A stretch of DNA of 64,000 nucleotides, taken from positions 62,001-126,000 of the forward strand of contig CAYTMU010000001.1 of the NCBI GenBank assembly GCA_964438975.1. Direction: 5' to 3'. The position numbers and the translations under genes were made by a program. The DNA is from Chryseosolibacter sp964438975 (GTDB taxonomy: Bacteria; Bacteroidota; Bacteroidia; Cytophagales; Cyclobacteriaceae). Below are positions 1 through 9,645 of this stretch, piece after piece (within the stretch, counting starts at the first letter, position 1; each line of letters opens with the position of its first letter). The notes beneath the pieces were generated by a model that saw only the letters and a program-made list of their open reading frames with translations, ran no database searches and was not told where the DNA came from.

Positions 1-275
1 AATTCTACGTTGTCGCCGCCGGCATCAATACGAATCTATGGCTGTTGGTCGTGATGCTCGCCGCAAACAGCGCACTGGGACTCTACTACTATATCCGCAT
101 TATTGCTGTAATGTTCGAGCGCGTCGAACACAAGTCACACCCTCAGGGAATGCTGAACCCGATTTCCTACATGGTCAGCGGAGTAACACTCACTATTCTC
201 GTAGGCCTGCTGATTTGGGTCGGTGTCTATCCTCAGTGGATCGTAGAGGTGATCAAAGAATTTGTGAATACGTAG
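1..275 (+). CDS. nuoN: NADH-quinone oxidoreductase subunit N, C-terminal end (partial)
   Basis: Last ~90 residues of a proton-pumping antiporter-like subunit of respiratory complex I in the inner membrane. The reading frame is open from the window edge (first full codon at base 3). It contains two hydrophobic segments (around 'NLWLLVVMLAANSALGLYYY' and 'MVSGVTLTILVGLLIWVGVY'), and the LYYYIRI motif is typical of the last helices of NuoN in Bacteroidota. The upstream part, and presumably the rest of the nuo operon, lies outside the window. Its last 23 bases overlap the end of the convergent protease-like gene. NuoL/NuoM share the fold, but the LYYYxR ending favours NuoN. Confidence 0.85.
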   Translation, partial: FYVVAAGINTNLWLLVVMLAANSALGLYYYIRIIAVMFERVEHKSHPQGMLNPISYMVSGVTLTILVGLLIWVGVYPQWIVEVIKEFVNT

Positions 276-1191
276 CGTCTTCAATGGATATGAAGCACGC
301 ATACTCCTTTTGGTAGTTAAGAATGACTATGTAGTCTTTCAGAACGTCCATTCCGATAGAGGCGTTGTTGTGCCACCTGGAAGATACGATACCGGTAGAA
401 ACCTTTTCGATCTCAAGACTGTGAATCGAGAGTTTTGGCGAAACTATGCGATAGCCGGAAAGAGGCCCGTTCAACCCGCGTCCGAGGATCCGTTCCTGAT
501 CCTGGTCTCCGAACTCATCCATGTTAGTCGTCTTCAGCAATAGTCCGAAAGACGAACCGGTATCAATCATGAGCTCGACCTTCCGAGGTGCGCCCTTGCG
601 CAGGTAGACCGTCGACTTCACGATCGGCCTTGCATCTGTGATCGCCAGCGGCACCCGCGTAACACCCTGCGGAGCGAATGACTTATGTGCAGGTCGAAAG
701 GTAATTGTCCGCGAACGCGGATCCATTTTGACTTCAAACCTCAGAAAGATATCGTAGCCTATAATACCATCAATTCGATGCTGAGGTGAAAAGATATCCT
801 GCGAACCAACGACGACAACCGGGATCTGATGTCCAAGCACCTGGTTGATACTTACCTTGTTTCCGATTGCGAGCTTTCCCGTGACCGGCTCGCCCTCTCC
901 AAGTCCGGAGAAAACGACGTCTCGTGGCGAAGGGAAATCGAAGAGTTGCTGAAAACGCTTTCCAAAAAGGACAAGGTTGTTGCATCCCGTATCGAGGATC
1001 AGATTCACCTCAATCGAGTCATTGATCGTTACAGGTAGCACCACAAGACCTCTGACGAGTCGGTAATGCAGTGAAACAGATCCAATCGAGTCAGGAAGAG
1101 AGAACCCCGATGTGGGGTGGGAAGCAAATATGCTGGTAGCGGGTGACAAGAAGATGGTGATTGCAACAACAGCGCATTGAAGCGTTTTCAT
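253..1191 (-). CDS. Secreted protein with two retropepsin-like aspartyl protease domains
   Basis: 312 aa with an N-terminal signal peptide (~residues 1-23, ending near SIFASH). Two aspartyl-protease-like repeats follow. The first carries LILDTGCNNLVLF and a later GIIGYDIF. The second carries LMIDTGSSFGLLL and ASIGMDVL. The DTG/DTG pair plus downstream hydrophobic-Gly signatures match the retropepsin-like families of clan AA, in which two half-sites form one active centre, so a single chain here may be self-sufficient. Export to the periplasm or outside is inferred from the signal. Substrate unknown. The gene stands alone on the minus strand and its 3' end overlaps the end of nuoN. Confidence 0.8.
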   Translation of the reverse strand: MKTLQCAVVAITIFLSPATSIFASHPTSGFSLPDSIGSVSLHYRLVRGLVVLPVTINDSIEVNLILDTGCNNLVLFGKRFQQLFDFPSPRDVVFSGLGEGEPVTGKLAIGNKVSINQVLGHQIPVVVVGSQDIFSPQHRIDGIIGYDIFLRFEVKMDPRSRTITFRPAHKSFAPQGVTRVPLAITDARPIVKSTVYLRKGAPRKVELMIDTGSSFGLLLKTTNMDEFGDQDQERILGRGLNGPLSGYRIVSPKLSIHSLEIEKVSTGIVSSRWHNNASIGMDVLKDYIVILNYQKEYACFISIEDATYSQIL

Positions 1192-1390
1192 ATCGGGACT
1201 CGTTTCGATACGAAAAGTATCTTGACGTTCTCGTCGCTAAAACACGCGGGAAGGCTGATTTTTCAAGGAGACGGAATCGCTACCCGCAAGCTTACGTCAC
1301 AGGGTTTCACTTGAAATAGGTATATGGAAGGGTAAAAACAGGCACCGCAACTCCCGTCATATAAGGGAGGCACGCACAGGATGGCGCAGT

Positions 1391-4201
1391 CTACAAATTA
1401 TCCAGGAATGGTCTCCTTCTCTCCAGTTTCAGATCTTGCAACACCGACGCCTTTACTGCGATAGTAAAGTTGTACGATTGAAACCTGCCGAAGGGTACCC
1501 ATGTGAAATTCATCTGCCAGCAGTGAAGGTCGCGGGAGATACCGATATTAGTTTGCGTAAACTCCGCGGTCTCGAAATGATAACCCGTGTTATAAGTGAT
1601 CTTCCACTTTTCTGAAAGCGAAAGATCCCCCGAAAGCTGTAACGTCTGAGTGACCTGAGCGACAGGTTGCGAAATCGGCCGGCGATAACTGAGGTTATAT
1701 CCCAGGTTGACGCTCCACGGGATATCGAAGTCGACATACGCATTGGGGTTTTGCAGAATATGCTGCTTATCTTCCTCCGGAATATCCGACTGTGCGACTT
1801 TCTCGCGAGTGGTATTTTCCCGCTTTCGCATATCCGGATTAAGGTTCGTGCTCAATGCCAACGTCGCGTTAGTGATTCGTCCCAGCGAACCAGACTTCCA
1901 CGAATATGAATCGATCCTGCGTTCGAAGAACCGGCCACTTTCATTGGTGCCGCTTAAGTACGTATAAGGATCCAGCGACGCAGACAAATTCACGTTGATC
2001 GTATTATCCATAATATTGGTATTGGCCGACAAGCTGATCGGAGCAAGCTTAAACGAGTCCGCCATCAGGTTATAGCTCGAACTCAGGGAGAGATTATTGA
2101 GCAACATCACCTTTCTGTCCACCGTATCCTTTGCCGTTCTCACCTTCATCTCGACGTTGTTACCGAGTCCAAATCCGATCGACCCAGCCCTTCCCATTGA
2201 CGAGCCACCGTAGACAAAGCCTTGATGTCGCGAGAGATATTGTTGCTTAGGCTCGTAAGGCAGTCCCGGTCCTCCTGGTCGCTGGAGCACCTGAAAATAC
2301 TCAGGGTTCTGGGAGAAGTCAGGTGTCAGGCCAAAGGAAATACTTGGATTGATCACATGCCGAATAGCCTTAACGTTACCCTTTTGAAAGAAGTACATGC
2401 CGTAAATCCGGGTGTTCATCCCGACGCTCATGCTGTAATTTGCAATCCGGTTAAAGCCGCGGATCGTATCTGCGACAGCGACAAAATTCTGCGTGCGCGG
2501 ATCTTGTTCATATCTCCAGTTGAGTTTCTCAAAATACCATCGTTCCTCGTAGTTGACAGACGGCGACACTGTAAAGAATCGCAACAGTTTGAAGGAGTAT
2601 GAAAGTGGAATATTATGCCGGATACCTTTGCGACCATTCCGGAAGAACAGCGGGAGGTTATCGAAGTTAAATTCCGCGATGCTGTCACGTTGTGCCTCCG
2701 GTGTGAGACGTCCAAGGTTGTTTGTGATACGATTGGTTCCCGCCATACTGTATCCAAGCGAAAAGTTGTCCAAGATGGAAGTCTTTCCTCTCCGCTGAAA
2801 CGGATAGAGATTGGTCATATTCAATGTAACGTTCGGCAACGGAAGGTCTACAAGCCGTGTCTGGAGATCCTGGCTGTGACTGAGATTGACACCCAGTGAA
2901 AACGGTGTGCCGGCAAAGCGCTTGTTGTACGACACATTGGAACTCAACTTGGTACTTATATTGCTGATAGTATTGGAAGACAGTTCATTGATGCTTCCAT
3001 ACATGAGGTTATTGTTGCGGTTGAATGTAGCCGTGGCCGCGTTGACAGAAGCTGCAAACCTGCTCGTCCCTTTCGTTTGCGGCGAGTGGCTCCACGTTAA
3101 CCTGAAGTCGTTCGAAACATTTTGTGTCTCGATGTTCTCACCGAGCCTGTTCTTGGAGTAACTGAAATTAAAGTTGCCGTTGTACTGGTAACGCTTCATG
3201 TATGACGAATTCGCATACACAGCATGTCCTCCTTTGGAGTAGATATCGCCAGTCAAAGCCAGTTTGATATAGTCACTGATATCAAAGAAGTAGCCGCCGT
3301 TGCGCAGGTTAAAGCCCCGGGCCCGCTCCTCGCCGTAGCTCGGAAATATGATTCCCGACTTGCTCTCGCGCTGGGCGGGAAACATTCCAAAGAGAAAGCC
3401 GGCGGGAATAGGGATATCGTTGAACTCGACGTAAAACGGGCCGGAAACAATCTTATCGTCAGGAATGGCCTTGGTTTTCGTTGAGATAATCGCAAAGTGA
3501 GGGTGTTCCAGGTTACAGGTAGTGAACCTGTTATGAATACTGAGCAGTTCATCCTTTTCGTTCTTAAAAACGGTCTCGCCGTGGAGGATCTGCTCACCCT
3601 GTTGCGTGACCACTTCAGTGATCCGCGCCCGCCCTGTCTTGAAGTTGTAAACAATGTCCTTGGTTTCGTAGAGTTCGCTGCCATTCTTGAATACCGGGTA
3701 GCCGACCCGGTTTCCCAGGGAATCGCGAACCCCGTGGGCAGTCATCGTGTTGTTCCCGTAGTCGATAGTGATCTCCTCAGCTTCGAGTTCAATTTCGCCG
3801 TATGTGATCCGGGCCTCCCCGTACAACATGACAAGCTTGCCATCAACGCTCACCCGGATAGAATCTCTGGCGTTATAGTTGATAGTAGTTTCAATATCCC
3901 CGGTTTGCCGGGGAACAGTGTCCTGCTGAACAGCCAGCGAGTCCGGTGAAACGGCGACTGAATCTTGTAAGATCAGCGTTGTATCTTGGGCAGACTCTGT
4001 GGAGTCCGCCTTTACAGGCAGCGTTCCGGCAGGGTTTTTTACAGGTGTTTCAACTTGAGCGACTGTAGTGAACGCTATACCAAGAAATATTGCGATGAAG
4101 ATGAAGGAATGGCGCACAATCCCCGAATTGGTAGTAAAATCTTTACGTTTTACTGAAAAATTTACAATTTTGGGCAAAGGTATCGGAAATACATTTAACA
4201 T
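1391..4201 (-). CDS. lptD: LptD-like outer-membrane LPS-assembly protein
   Basis: About 936 aa. After a signal segment ending in AFTTVAQ and a Ser/Thr/Asp-rich linker comes an OstA/LptA-like beta-jellyroll region (SVDGKLVMLYGEARITYGEI, AEEITIDYGNNTMTAHG), then a long beta-rich barrel that matches the Bacteroidota LptD_2 arrangement (ending with FGRFQSYNFTIAVK). Family role: insertion of lipopolysaccharide into the outer leaflet. The start is uncertain. The first Met is far upstream inside the divergent amidase gene. I use Met at 4201; a GTG at 4117 giving a compact signal peptide (RHSFIFIAIFLGIAF) is at least as plausible. Only one Cys is evident in the jellyroll part, so E. coli-type disulfide control is not expected. 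Confidence 0.85.
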   Translation of the reverse strand: MLNVFPIPLPKIVNFSVKRKDFTTNSGIVRHSFIFIAIFLGIAFTTVAQVETPVKNPAGTLPVKADSTESAQDTTLILQDSVAVSPDSLAVQQDTVPRQTGDIETTINYNARDSIRVSVDGKLVMLYGEARITYGEIELEAEEITIDYGNNTMTAHGVRDSLGNRVGYPVFKNGSELYETKDIVYNFKTGRARITEVVTQQGEQILHGETVFKNEKDELLSIHNRFTTCNLEHPHFAIISTKTKAIPDDKIVSGPFYVEFNDIPIPAGFLFGMFPAQRESKSGIIFPSYGEERARGFNLRNGGYFFDISDYIKLALTGDIYSKGGHAVYANSSYMKRYQYNGNFNFSYSKNRLGENIETQNVSNDFRLTWSHSPQTKGTSRFAASVNAATATFNRNNNLMYGSINELSSNTISNISTKLSSNVSYNKRFAGTPFSLGVNLSHSQDLQTRLVDLPLPNVTLNMTNLYPFQRRGKTSILDNFSLGYSMAGTNRITNNLGRLTPEAQRDSIAEFNFDNLPLFFRNGRKGIRHNIPLSYSFKLLRFFTVSPSVNYEERWYFEKLNWRYEQDPRTQNFVAVADTIRGFNRIANYSMSVGMNTRIYGMYFFQKGNVKAIRHVINPSISFGLTPDFSQNPEYFQVLQRPGGPGLPYEPKQQYLSRHQGFVYGGSSMGRAGSIGFGLGNNVEMKVRTAKDTVDRKVMLLNNLSLSSSYNLMADSFKLAPISLSANTNIMDNTINVNLSASLDPYTYLSGTNESGRFFERRIDSYSWKSGSLGRITNATLALSTNLNPDMRKRENTTREKVAQSDIPEEDKQHILQNPNAYVDFDIPWSVNLGYNLSYRRPISQPVAQVTQTLQLSGDLSLSEKWKITYNTGYHFETAEFTQTNIGISRDLHCWQMNFTWVPFGRFQSYNFTIAVKASVLQDLKLERRRPFLDNL

Positions 4202-4211
4202 CGTACGGCCC

Positions 4212-4994
4212 TTGAGGAATATTGGAATTACGGCGATTTTGGTAGCAATAACCCTGCTAAACTCGTCCAGCAGCCAGATCATCCCCGAATTCAAGGTTGA
4301 CGTTGTGGTCATCGATGCGGGACATGGGGGAAAGGATTCAGGAACGCGGGGGGAAAAGATCCTTGAAAAGGATGTCGCTCTGAAAATCGCTCTGAAAGTT
4401 GGCAACTACATAGAAAAGAATGTCCCCGGCGTGAAGGTGATCTATACCCGAAAGAACGATACCTATATTTCCCTGGATGAACGAGCCAAGATAGCCAACC
4501 GCGCGAATGCCGATCTGTTCATATGTATCCACGCGAATTCAATGCCGGGCGGGAAAGCCATTGGTACCGAAACTTATGTCATGGGGCTACATAAAGACCA
4601 AAGTAATTTTGATGTAGCGAAACGGGAAAATTCCGTGATCCTTATGGACGAAAACTACGAAGAACGCTACGAAGGGTTCGACCCCGATAGCCCGGAATCG
4701 TACATACTCTTCTCCCTGACACAAAGCGCCCATCAGGAAAGCAGCCTCCTGTTCGCCCAAAGGGTGGAGGATCAGTTCAAATACAGAGCCGGAAGGCATA
4801 GCCGTGGGGTGAAACAAGCCGGGTTTGTCGTCCTGTGGCGCACGACAATGCCCAGTGTTCTCATCGAGACCGGATTCCTTTCGCATCCTACGGAAGAACG
4901 GTTCTTATCAGAAGAGAGGGGGCAAGATCTGATCGCCTCAGGCATTTATCGGGCGTTCAAAGAGTACAAATCTGAAGTAGAATCCATAAATTGA
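4212..4994 (+). CDS. N-acetylmuramoyl-L-alanine amidase (Amidase_3), exported
   Basis: Zinc amidase that cleaves the amide bond between MurNAc and the peptide stem during cell separation. Motifs: VVVIDAGHGGKDSG (first Zn His), the downstream Glu in the EKDVAL segment, LFICIHANSM (second His) and VLIETGFLSHPTEE (catalytic Glu). The N-terminus 'LRNIGITAILVAITLLNSSS' is a signal peptide or anchor. I choose TTG 4212 because an ATG at 4068 would force 45+ residues of non-family sequence encoded opposite the signal region of the divergent LptD-like gene. With ATG 4068 the protein is 308 aa. The next gene, an MlaD-type protein, starts 34 bases downstream, suggesting an envelope operon. Confidence 0.85.
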   Translation: MRNIGITAILVAITLLNSSSSQIIPEFKVDVVVIDAGHGGKDSGTRGEKILEKDVALKIALKVGNYIEKNVPGVKVIYTRKNDTYISLDERAKIANRANADLFICIHANSMPGGKAIGTETYVMGLHKDQSNFDVAKRENSVILMDENYEERYEGFDPDSPESYILFSLTQSAHQESSLLFAQRVEDQFKYRAGRHSRGVKQAGFVVLWRTTMPSVLIETGFLSHPTEERFLSEERGQDLIASGIYRAFKEYKSEVESIN

Positions 4995-5028
4995 CCGCCA
5001 AACCGATTCCCCAAACCCTGACTGACGA

Positions 5029-5982
5029 ATGAAATTCTCGAAAGAAATAAAGGTCGGCCTGTTCATGATAGGTGCCATTGTACTGTTGTACTTTGGTTTT
5101 AACTTTCTGAAAGGGATCGATTTTTTCTCTTCCGACTACAAGTACTACGCAATCTATCAGAATGTCGATAAACTAACCGAATCCAACCAAGTCTACCTGA
5201 ACGGGTATGCTGTTGGCCGGGTCAGCGACATTATAATAGAGCAGCGAAAGGATCGGGTACTGGTTGAGTTATCGATCGATTCGGAGATTGAGATCACTGA
5301 AACGTCAGTCGCTATGCTAAACGGCGATCTCCTCGGGGGCAGGTTCATTCAACTTGTCGTCGGCAAATCCGGGCGCCGTCTGGAACCCAAAGACACCATC
5401 CAATCCGATGTATCCAAAGGTATCGCCGACTTCATCGCCGAAAGCGCAGAGCCGGTGGCCGCGAGTCTCCAGAGTACACTCAAGAAGCTTAACAGCATGC
5501 TCGACACACTACACCGCAGCACAGCACTTGTCAACAGCATGCTCGTCGGTTTTCAGTCGACACCGGAACGTATCAATAGCACAATTTCCAATCTCAATGG
5601 AAAGGTAAGCCAGATCTCGGTGACTTATAACGAGGTGGGACATAATCTGAATTCCACCCTGACTAACCTGAAGCCTACGCTCGAGAACTTCAGGGTGTTG
5701 TCCGACTCACTCAAACGATTACAGCTAAACGGCACGATTGATAAGGCACAGCAATCGCTGGCAAAATTAAATCAAACACTTGATGCGTTGGGCCGTGGAG
5801 ACAATACTGCCAGCAAACTGATAACGGAAGATTCTCTCTACAATAATCTCAACAGTCTGCTGCAAAGCCTGGACTCCCTCGCTACTCACTTCAACGAGAA
5901 CCCGCGCCACTTCATGGCCCCACTAGGCAAGAGCAAGAAGAAAATACAGCGCGAGTTAGAAAGGCAGCGAAAACCGGAGTAA
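5029..5982 (+). CDS. MlaD/MCE-family lipid transport protein
   Basis: 317 aa. One N-terminal membrane helix (residues ~8-28, KVGLFMIGAIVLLYFGFNFL) is followed by a single MCE domain (residues ~38-115, with NGYAVGRVSDI and LLGGRFIQLVVG), then a long helical region (~130-300) rich in Leu, Ser and Asn. The family binds lipids at the periplasmic face of an ABC transporter of Mla type. No mlaE/mlaF permease or ATPase genes are adjacent here. Bacteroidota commonly place this gene directly after an Amidase_3 gene, as seen here, but the exact lipid and direction of transport are not evident from sequence. It ends with a basic Lys/Arg-rich tail. Confidence 0.85.
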   Translation: MKFSKEIKVGLFMIGAIVLLYFGFNFLKGIDFFSSDYKYYAIYQNVDKLTESNQVYLNGYAVGRVSDIIIEQRKDRVLVELSIDSEIEITETSVAMLNGDLLGGRFIQLVVGKSGRRLEPKDTIQSDVSKGIADFIAESAEPVAASLQSTLKKLNSMLDTLHRSTALVNSMLVGFQSTPERINSTISNLNGKVSQISVTYNEVGHNLNSTLTNLKPTLENFRVLSDSLKRLQLNGTIDKAQQSLAKLNQTLDALGRGDNTASKLITEDSLYNNLNSLLQSLDSLATHFNENPRHFMAPLGKSKKKIQRELERQRKPE

Positions 5983-6085
5983 GTTTCGCAACAGCAGGCA
6001 CACAAAGACGTACTGTCAAAAAAGACTGTGCGACTTAGTGACCAAAGATCGACCATGTGCCTTGTGGTCGTTAAATCGCCCTTCT

Positions 6086-7717
6086 ATGACCAAAGCAGCA
6101 GACTTCACCAGCAACGAAGCCAAGATGAGAGATCTCATCCGAAACCTTCATTCGAAAGCGGAAGCAACTCGCTTAGGCGGTGGTGAGAAGAAGATCGCCG
6201 AACAACATCGCCGGGGCAAATTGACAGCACGTGAACGAATCGATCACTTGATCGACAAAGGCTCGTCATTCGTTGAAATCGGGCTATTCGCTGGCGATGG
6301 GATGTATGAAGATGTCGGCGGGTGCCCTGCTGGCGGTGTTGTAGCGGGTATCGGCTATATCCATGGCCGGGCATGCGTTATCGTCGCCAATGACGCCACG
6401 GTCAAGGCAGGAGCATGGTTTCCGATTACGGCGAAAAAGAATCTCCGGGCACAGGAAATCGCCATGGATAATCGACTCCCGGTAGTTTACCTGGTTGACA
6501 GCGCCGGTGTCTTTCTACCGATGCAGGACGAAATCTTTCCCGACAAAGAACATTTCGGCCGGCAATTCCGCAACAATGCGATTATGTCGTCGATGGGAAT
6601 CGTTCAGATCGCTGCCATCATGGGGAGTTGCGTGGCCGGCGGCGCTTACCTCCCTATCATGTCTGACGAAGCACTCATCGTGGACAAAACCGGATCCATA
6701 TTCCTCGCCGGTTCCTATCTTGTCAAGGCCGCTATCGGAGAAGAGATAGATAACGAAACTCTTGGCGGTGCGACGACACATTGTGAGATCTCGGGAGTTA
6801 CCGACAACAAGTTCCCCAACGACGCAGCTTGCCTGGATTATATCCGATCGCTTTTCTCGCGCATGGGAAAACAACCGACAACAGGATTCGACCGGGCAAC
6901 GCCAGCGCCCCCGAAACAGGATGCTGCAGAACTGTACGGATTACTACCCGCGGACCGGGTGAAACCATATGATACACTGGAAATTATCCGCCGGCTGGTT
7001 GACAACTCCGAGTTTGATGAGTACAAAGCCCTCTATGGCAAGACCCTCCTTTGTGGTACAGCCCGAATCGACGGATGGGCTATTGGCATCGTGGCCAACC
7101 AGCGAAAAGTCGTAAAAACCGGAAAGGGCGAGATGCAAATGGGTGGAGTGATCTATTCAGACTCGGCTGATAAGGCAGCCCGATTCATCATGAACTGCAA
7201 CCAGCGGAAAATCCCACTTCTGTTTCTTCAGGACGTCAGCGGGTTTATGGTTGGCAGCAAAGCTGAGCACGGCGGCATAATCAAGGATGGCGCGAAAATG
7301 GTCAATGCTATGGCAAACTCCACAGTACCGAAATTCACCATCGTTATTGGCAACTCATACGGCGCCGGAAACTATGCGATGTGCGGAAAAGCATACGATC
7401 CGCGCCTGATCTTCGCCTGGCCGACAGCTCAGATTGCCGTCATGAGTGGTGCTTCCGCAGCCAAGACCTTACTCCAGATACGTATCAGTGCATTGAAAGC
7501 GAACGGCCAAAAGCTGACAAAGGAAGAAGAAGACACGTTGCTTGCGGAAATTACAGACCAGTACAACGAGCAACTCAGTCCGTATTACGCGGCCTCGCGC
7601 TTGTGGGTTGACGGGATAATCGATCCGCTGGATACCAGAAAGGTAATTTCGACGGGAATTCAAGCGGCGGATCACGCCCCGGTCGGGCAGTTTAATGTTG
7701 GGGTGATACAGACGTGA
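6086..7717 (+). CDS. Acyl-CoA carboxylase beta (carboxyltransferase) subunit, methylcrotonyl-CoA carboxylase-like
   Basis: About 543 aa, full length for a biotin-dependent carboxyltransferase. N-half carboxyltransferase: GGGEKKIAEQHRRGKLTARE and LPVVYLVDSAGVFLP. Acyl-CoA-side C-half: PLLFLQDVSGFMVG and VIGNSYGAGNYAMCGKAYDP. These signatures resemble the methylcrotonyl/geranyl-CoA carboxylase group (leucine catabolism) more than the propionyl-CoA group, so 3-methylcrotonyl-CoA is the likely substrate, by inference. No biotin-carrying alpha subunit is next to it. The Met at 6086 matches the usual family N-terminus; the frame is open back to 6038. The next gene starts one base after the stop, so the two are probably co-transcribed. 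Confidence 0.88.
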   Translation: MTKAADFTSNEAKMRDLIRNLHSKAEATRLGGGEKKIAEQHRRGKLTARERIDHLIDKGSSFVEIGLFAGDGMYEDVGGCPAGGVVAGIGYIHGRACVIVANDATVKAGAWFPITAKKNLRAQEIAMDNRLPVVYLVDSAGVFLPMQDEIFPDKEHFGRQFRNNAIMSSMGIVQIAAIMGSCVAGGAYLPIMSDEALIVDKTGSIFLAGSYLVKAAIGEEIDNETLGGATTHCEISGVTDNKFPNDAACLDYIRSLFSRMGKQPTTGFDRATPAPPKQDAAELYGLLPADRVKPYDTLEIIRRLVDNSEFDEYKALYGKTLLCGTARIDGWAIGIVANQRKVVKTGKGEMQMGGVIYSDSADKAARFIMNCNQRKIPLLFLQDVSGFMVGSKAEHGGIIKDGAKMVNAMANSTVPKFTIVIGNSYGAGNYAMCGKAYDPRLIFAWPTAQIAVMSGASAAKTLLQIRISALKANGQKLTKEEEDTLLAEITDQYNEQLSPYYAASRLWVDGIIDPLDTRKVISTGIQAADHAPVGQFNVGVIQT

Positions 7718-7718
7718 A

Positions 7719-8573
7719 ATGGAACCAAAAGAATTTAAAGCACTAATATCTCTCCTGGACGACGACGATGATCAAATCGTAACGCATGTACAGGAAAAGA
7801 TTCTATCCCTCGGTACACAGATCATACCGTTCCTCGAGCAGGAGTGGGAAAGCAATTTCAACTCCGAAGTTCAACGGCGGATAGAGGATCTTATCCACAC
7901 GCTGCAGTACGAACTTCTCAAGGAACGGCTGAGGGAGTGGTACGACGCCGGCGAGCACGATCTACTCACCGGTATGTGGCTCGTCGCAACTTATCAATAT
8001 CCCGACATCGAGCAGATCAAACTGCGACAGGAACTGGAACAGTTGTATTACGAAACCTGGCTGGAGTTCAAGCCCGACTTATACCCGTACGATCAGATCA
8101 AGGTCATTAACAGTGTCTTGTTCAACAAGCTCAAGTTCGGCGCTAATACCAAGAATTTCCACAGTCCCGGAAACTCGATGCTCAATATCGTGCTGGAGAC
8201 CCGTAAAGGAAATCCTATTACCCTTTGCGTAATCTATATGCTCGTGGCGCAGAAACTAAAGCTCCCGGTATATGGAGTGAACCTTCCGAACCTTTTTGTA
8301 CTGACCTACAAAGACGAGAGGCATACTCAATTCTATATCAATGCATTCAACAAAGGGCTGATCTTTTCTCGCCAGGACATTGAAAACTACATCAGCGAGC
8401 TGCATCTCACTCCACAAAACTCCTTCTTCGAGCCATGTTCGAACCTCGACATTGTCAGAAGGGTTTTGCGAAACCTGATCATGTCATTCGATAAGATGGG
8501 TGACCACGACAAAGCGGAAGAAGTGAAAGAGCTATTGTTGATCATTGCGGACGGAGGTGATCTCGGAGTCTGA
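7719..8573 (+). CDS. SirB1-like / transglutaminase-like protein
   Basis: 284 aa cytosolic protein. An N-terminal helical region (residues ~1-100, starting with a run of Asp at 14-18) precedes a transglutaminase-like domain of the SirB1 family. The NPITLCVIYMLVAQKLKLPV segment carries the conserved Cys, and NLFVLTYKD and TQFYINAFNKG are later family signatures. The E. coli relative SirB1/YchA sits near prfA, but the biochemical role of the family is not settled. The helical C-terminus (VRRVLRNLIMSFDKMGDHDK) resembles the TPR-like end of these proteins. It follows the carboxylase by a single base, implying translational coupling. Confidence 0.75.
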   Translation: MEPKEFKALISLLDDDDDQIVTHVQEKILSLGTQIIPFLEQEWESNFNSEVQRRIEDLIHTLQYELLKERLREWYDAGEHDLLTGMWLVATYQYPDIEQIKLRQELEQLYYETWLEFKPDLYPYDQIKVINSVLFNKLKFGANTKNFHSPGNSMLNIVLETRKGNPITLCVIYMLVAQKLKLPVYGVNLPNLFVLTYKDERHTQFYINAFNKGLIFSRQDIENYISELHLTPQNSFFEPCSNLDIVRRVLRNLIMSFDKMGDHDKAEEVKELLLIIADGGDLGV

Positions 8574-8641
8574 CCGCCATCACCACGGCTACAAACTATT
8601 TCCAAGCCACCATTTGCACGACAGCCGAACAAGCAGTAACT

Positions 8642-9568
8642 ATGGCCATGACTCGGTCATCTGCACTTGCTTACTTCGCTTTAGCGGTTGTATGCCTTAT
8701 CTGGGGTACAACGTACCTTGCCTTGCGAATCGCCGTTGTCAGCTTCCCTCCTTTTCTCTTTACGGCTATCCGACAAGTGGCCGCTGGTGTAATCCTGTTA
8801 GCTCTCCTGTTCGCGTTGTCAAAACGGAGCGCGCCCTCGAAAGAAGTCTTATGGCGTCAGGCAATCGCAGGGTTCTTTATGATCAGCCTTGGAAATGGCT
8901 TGGTGGCTTGGGGGGAAGTGTACATTCCCAGCGGCGTGGCCGCGATCATTTGCTCCCTGGTACCAGTAATCGTTATTGTCCTGAACGTCACCATACATAA
9001 AGAAGAAAAGCCCAACGCAACAATTCTGGGAGGTGTTGCACTCGGACTGATCGGTATCGTTCTGATATTCAGTGAGCACCTCTCGGCGTTTTCGGAAATG
9101 GTGTACATCCTCGGTATTTTTGCCACGTTCCTCGCGTGCCTGGCCTGGGCGGGTGCGAGTATCTGGATAAAACGAAGTAAATCACGCGACGATCCCTTTG
9201 TCGCCGCAGGCTTGCAGATGGTCTTTGGGGGACTGTGGTTAATCCCTTTCAGCCTTGCCTTCGACAGCTTCGGGGCCGTTGTGTGGTCGGGCGAAGTGGT
9301 ATGGTCACTGCTATACCTCGTTGTCTTTGGATCTCTCCTGGCCTACGCATGTTATGTCTATGCACTCCGGGAGCTTCCGATGACGATTGTGTCGCTCTAC
9401 GCCTACATCAACCCACTCGTGGCAGTCATTCTCGGCTGGTGGGTATTAGATGAAGCTCTAAACGCAAAGATCTGGTTTGCCATGATTCTTACTATCGCGG
9501 GCATTTACATCGTAAACAAAGGCGATCAGATGCGGCAAAAACTGGCTATCACGAATCCAAAACTTTGA
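8642..9568 (+). CDS. EamA/DMT-family transporter
   Basis: 308 aa inner-membrane protein with about ten hydrophobic helices and two EamA repeats. The first contains LIWGTTYLALRIAVVSFPPF and the second contains WAGASIWIKRS and LPMTIVSLYAYINPLVAVIL. The drug/metabolite transporter superfamily exports small metabolites, amino acids or drugs. Nothing here identifies the substrate. The ATG at 8642 starts right before the first helix. It is followed by a GNAT gene in the same direction, which could be co-transcribed. Confidence 0.88.
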   Translation: MAMTRSSALAYFALAVVCLIWGTTYLALRIAVVSFPPFLFTAIRQVAAGVILLALLFALSKRSAPSKEVLWRQAIAGFFMISLGNGLVAWGEVYIPSGVAAIICSLVPVIVIVLNVTIHKEEKPNATILGGVALGLIGIVLIFSEHLSAFSEMVYILGIFATFLACLAWAGASIWIKRSKSRDDPFVAAGLQMVFGGLWLIPFSLAFDSFGAVVWSGEVVWSLLYLVVFGSLLAYACYVYALRELPMTIVSLYAYINPLVAVILGWWVLDEALNAKIWFAMILTIAGIYIVNKGDQMRQKLAITNPKL

Positions 9569-9645
9569 ACTGGCTACCAGCCGCCCGTCACACTTCAGAA
9601 AAAAATCACTATATTCCACAACCAGCTGGACCTATTACCGAGCTT

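Noticed and set aside
4202..4405. N-terminal extension of the LptD-like protein to Met at 4405
   Set aside because: The extra residues lie before the signal peptide and are the antisense of the conserved amidase domain (AGHGGKDSG region).
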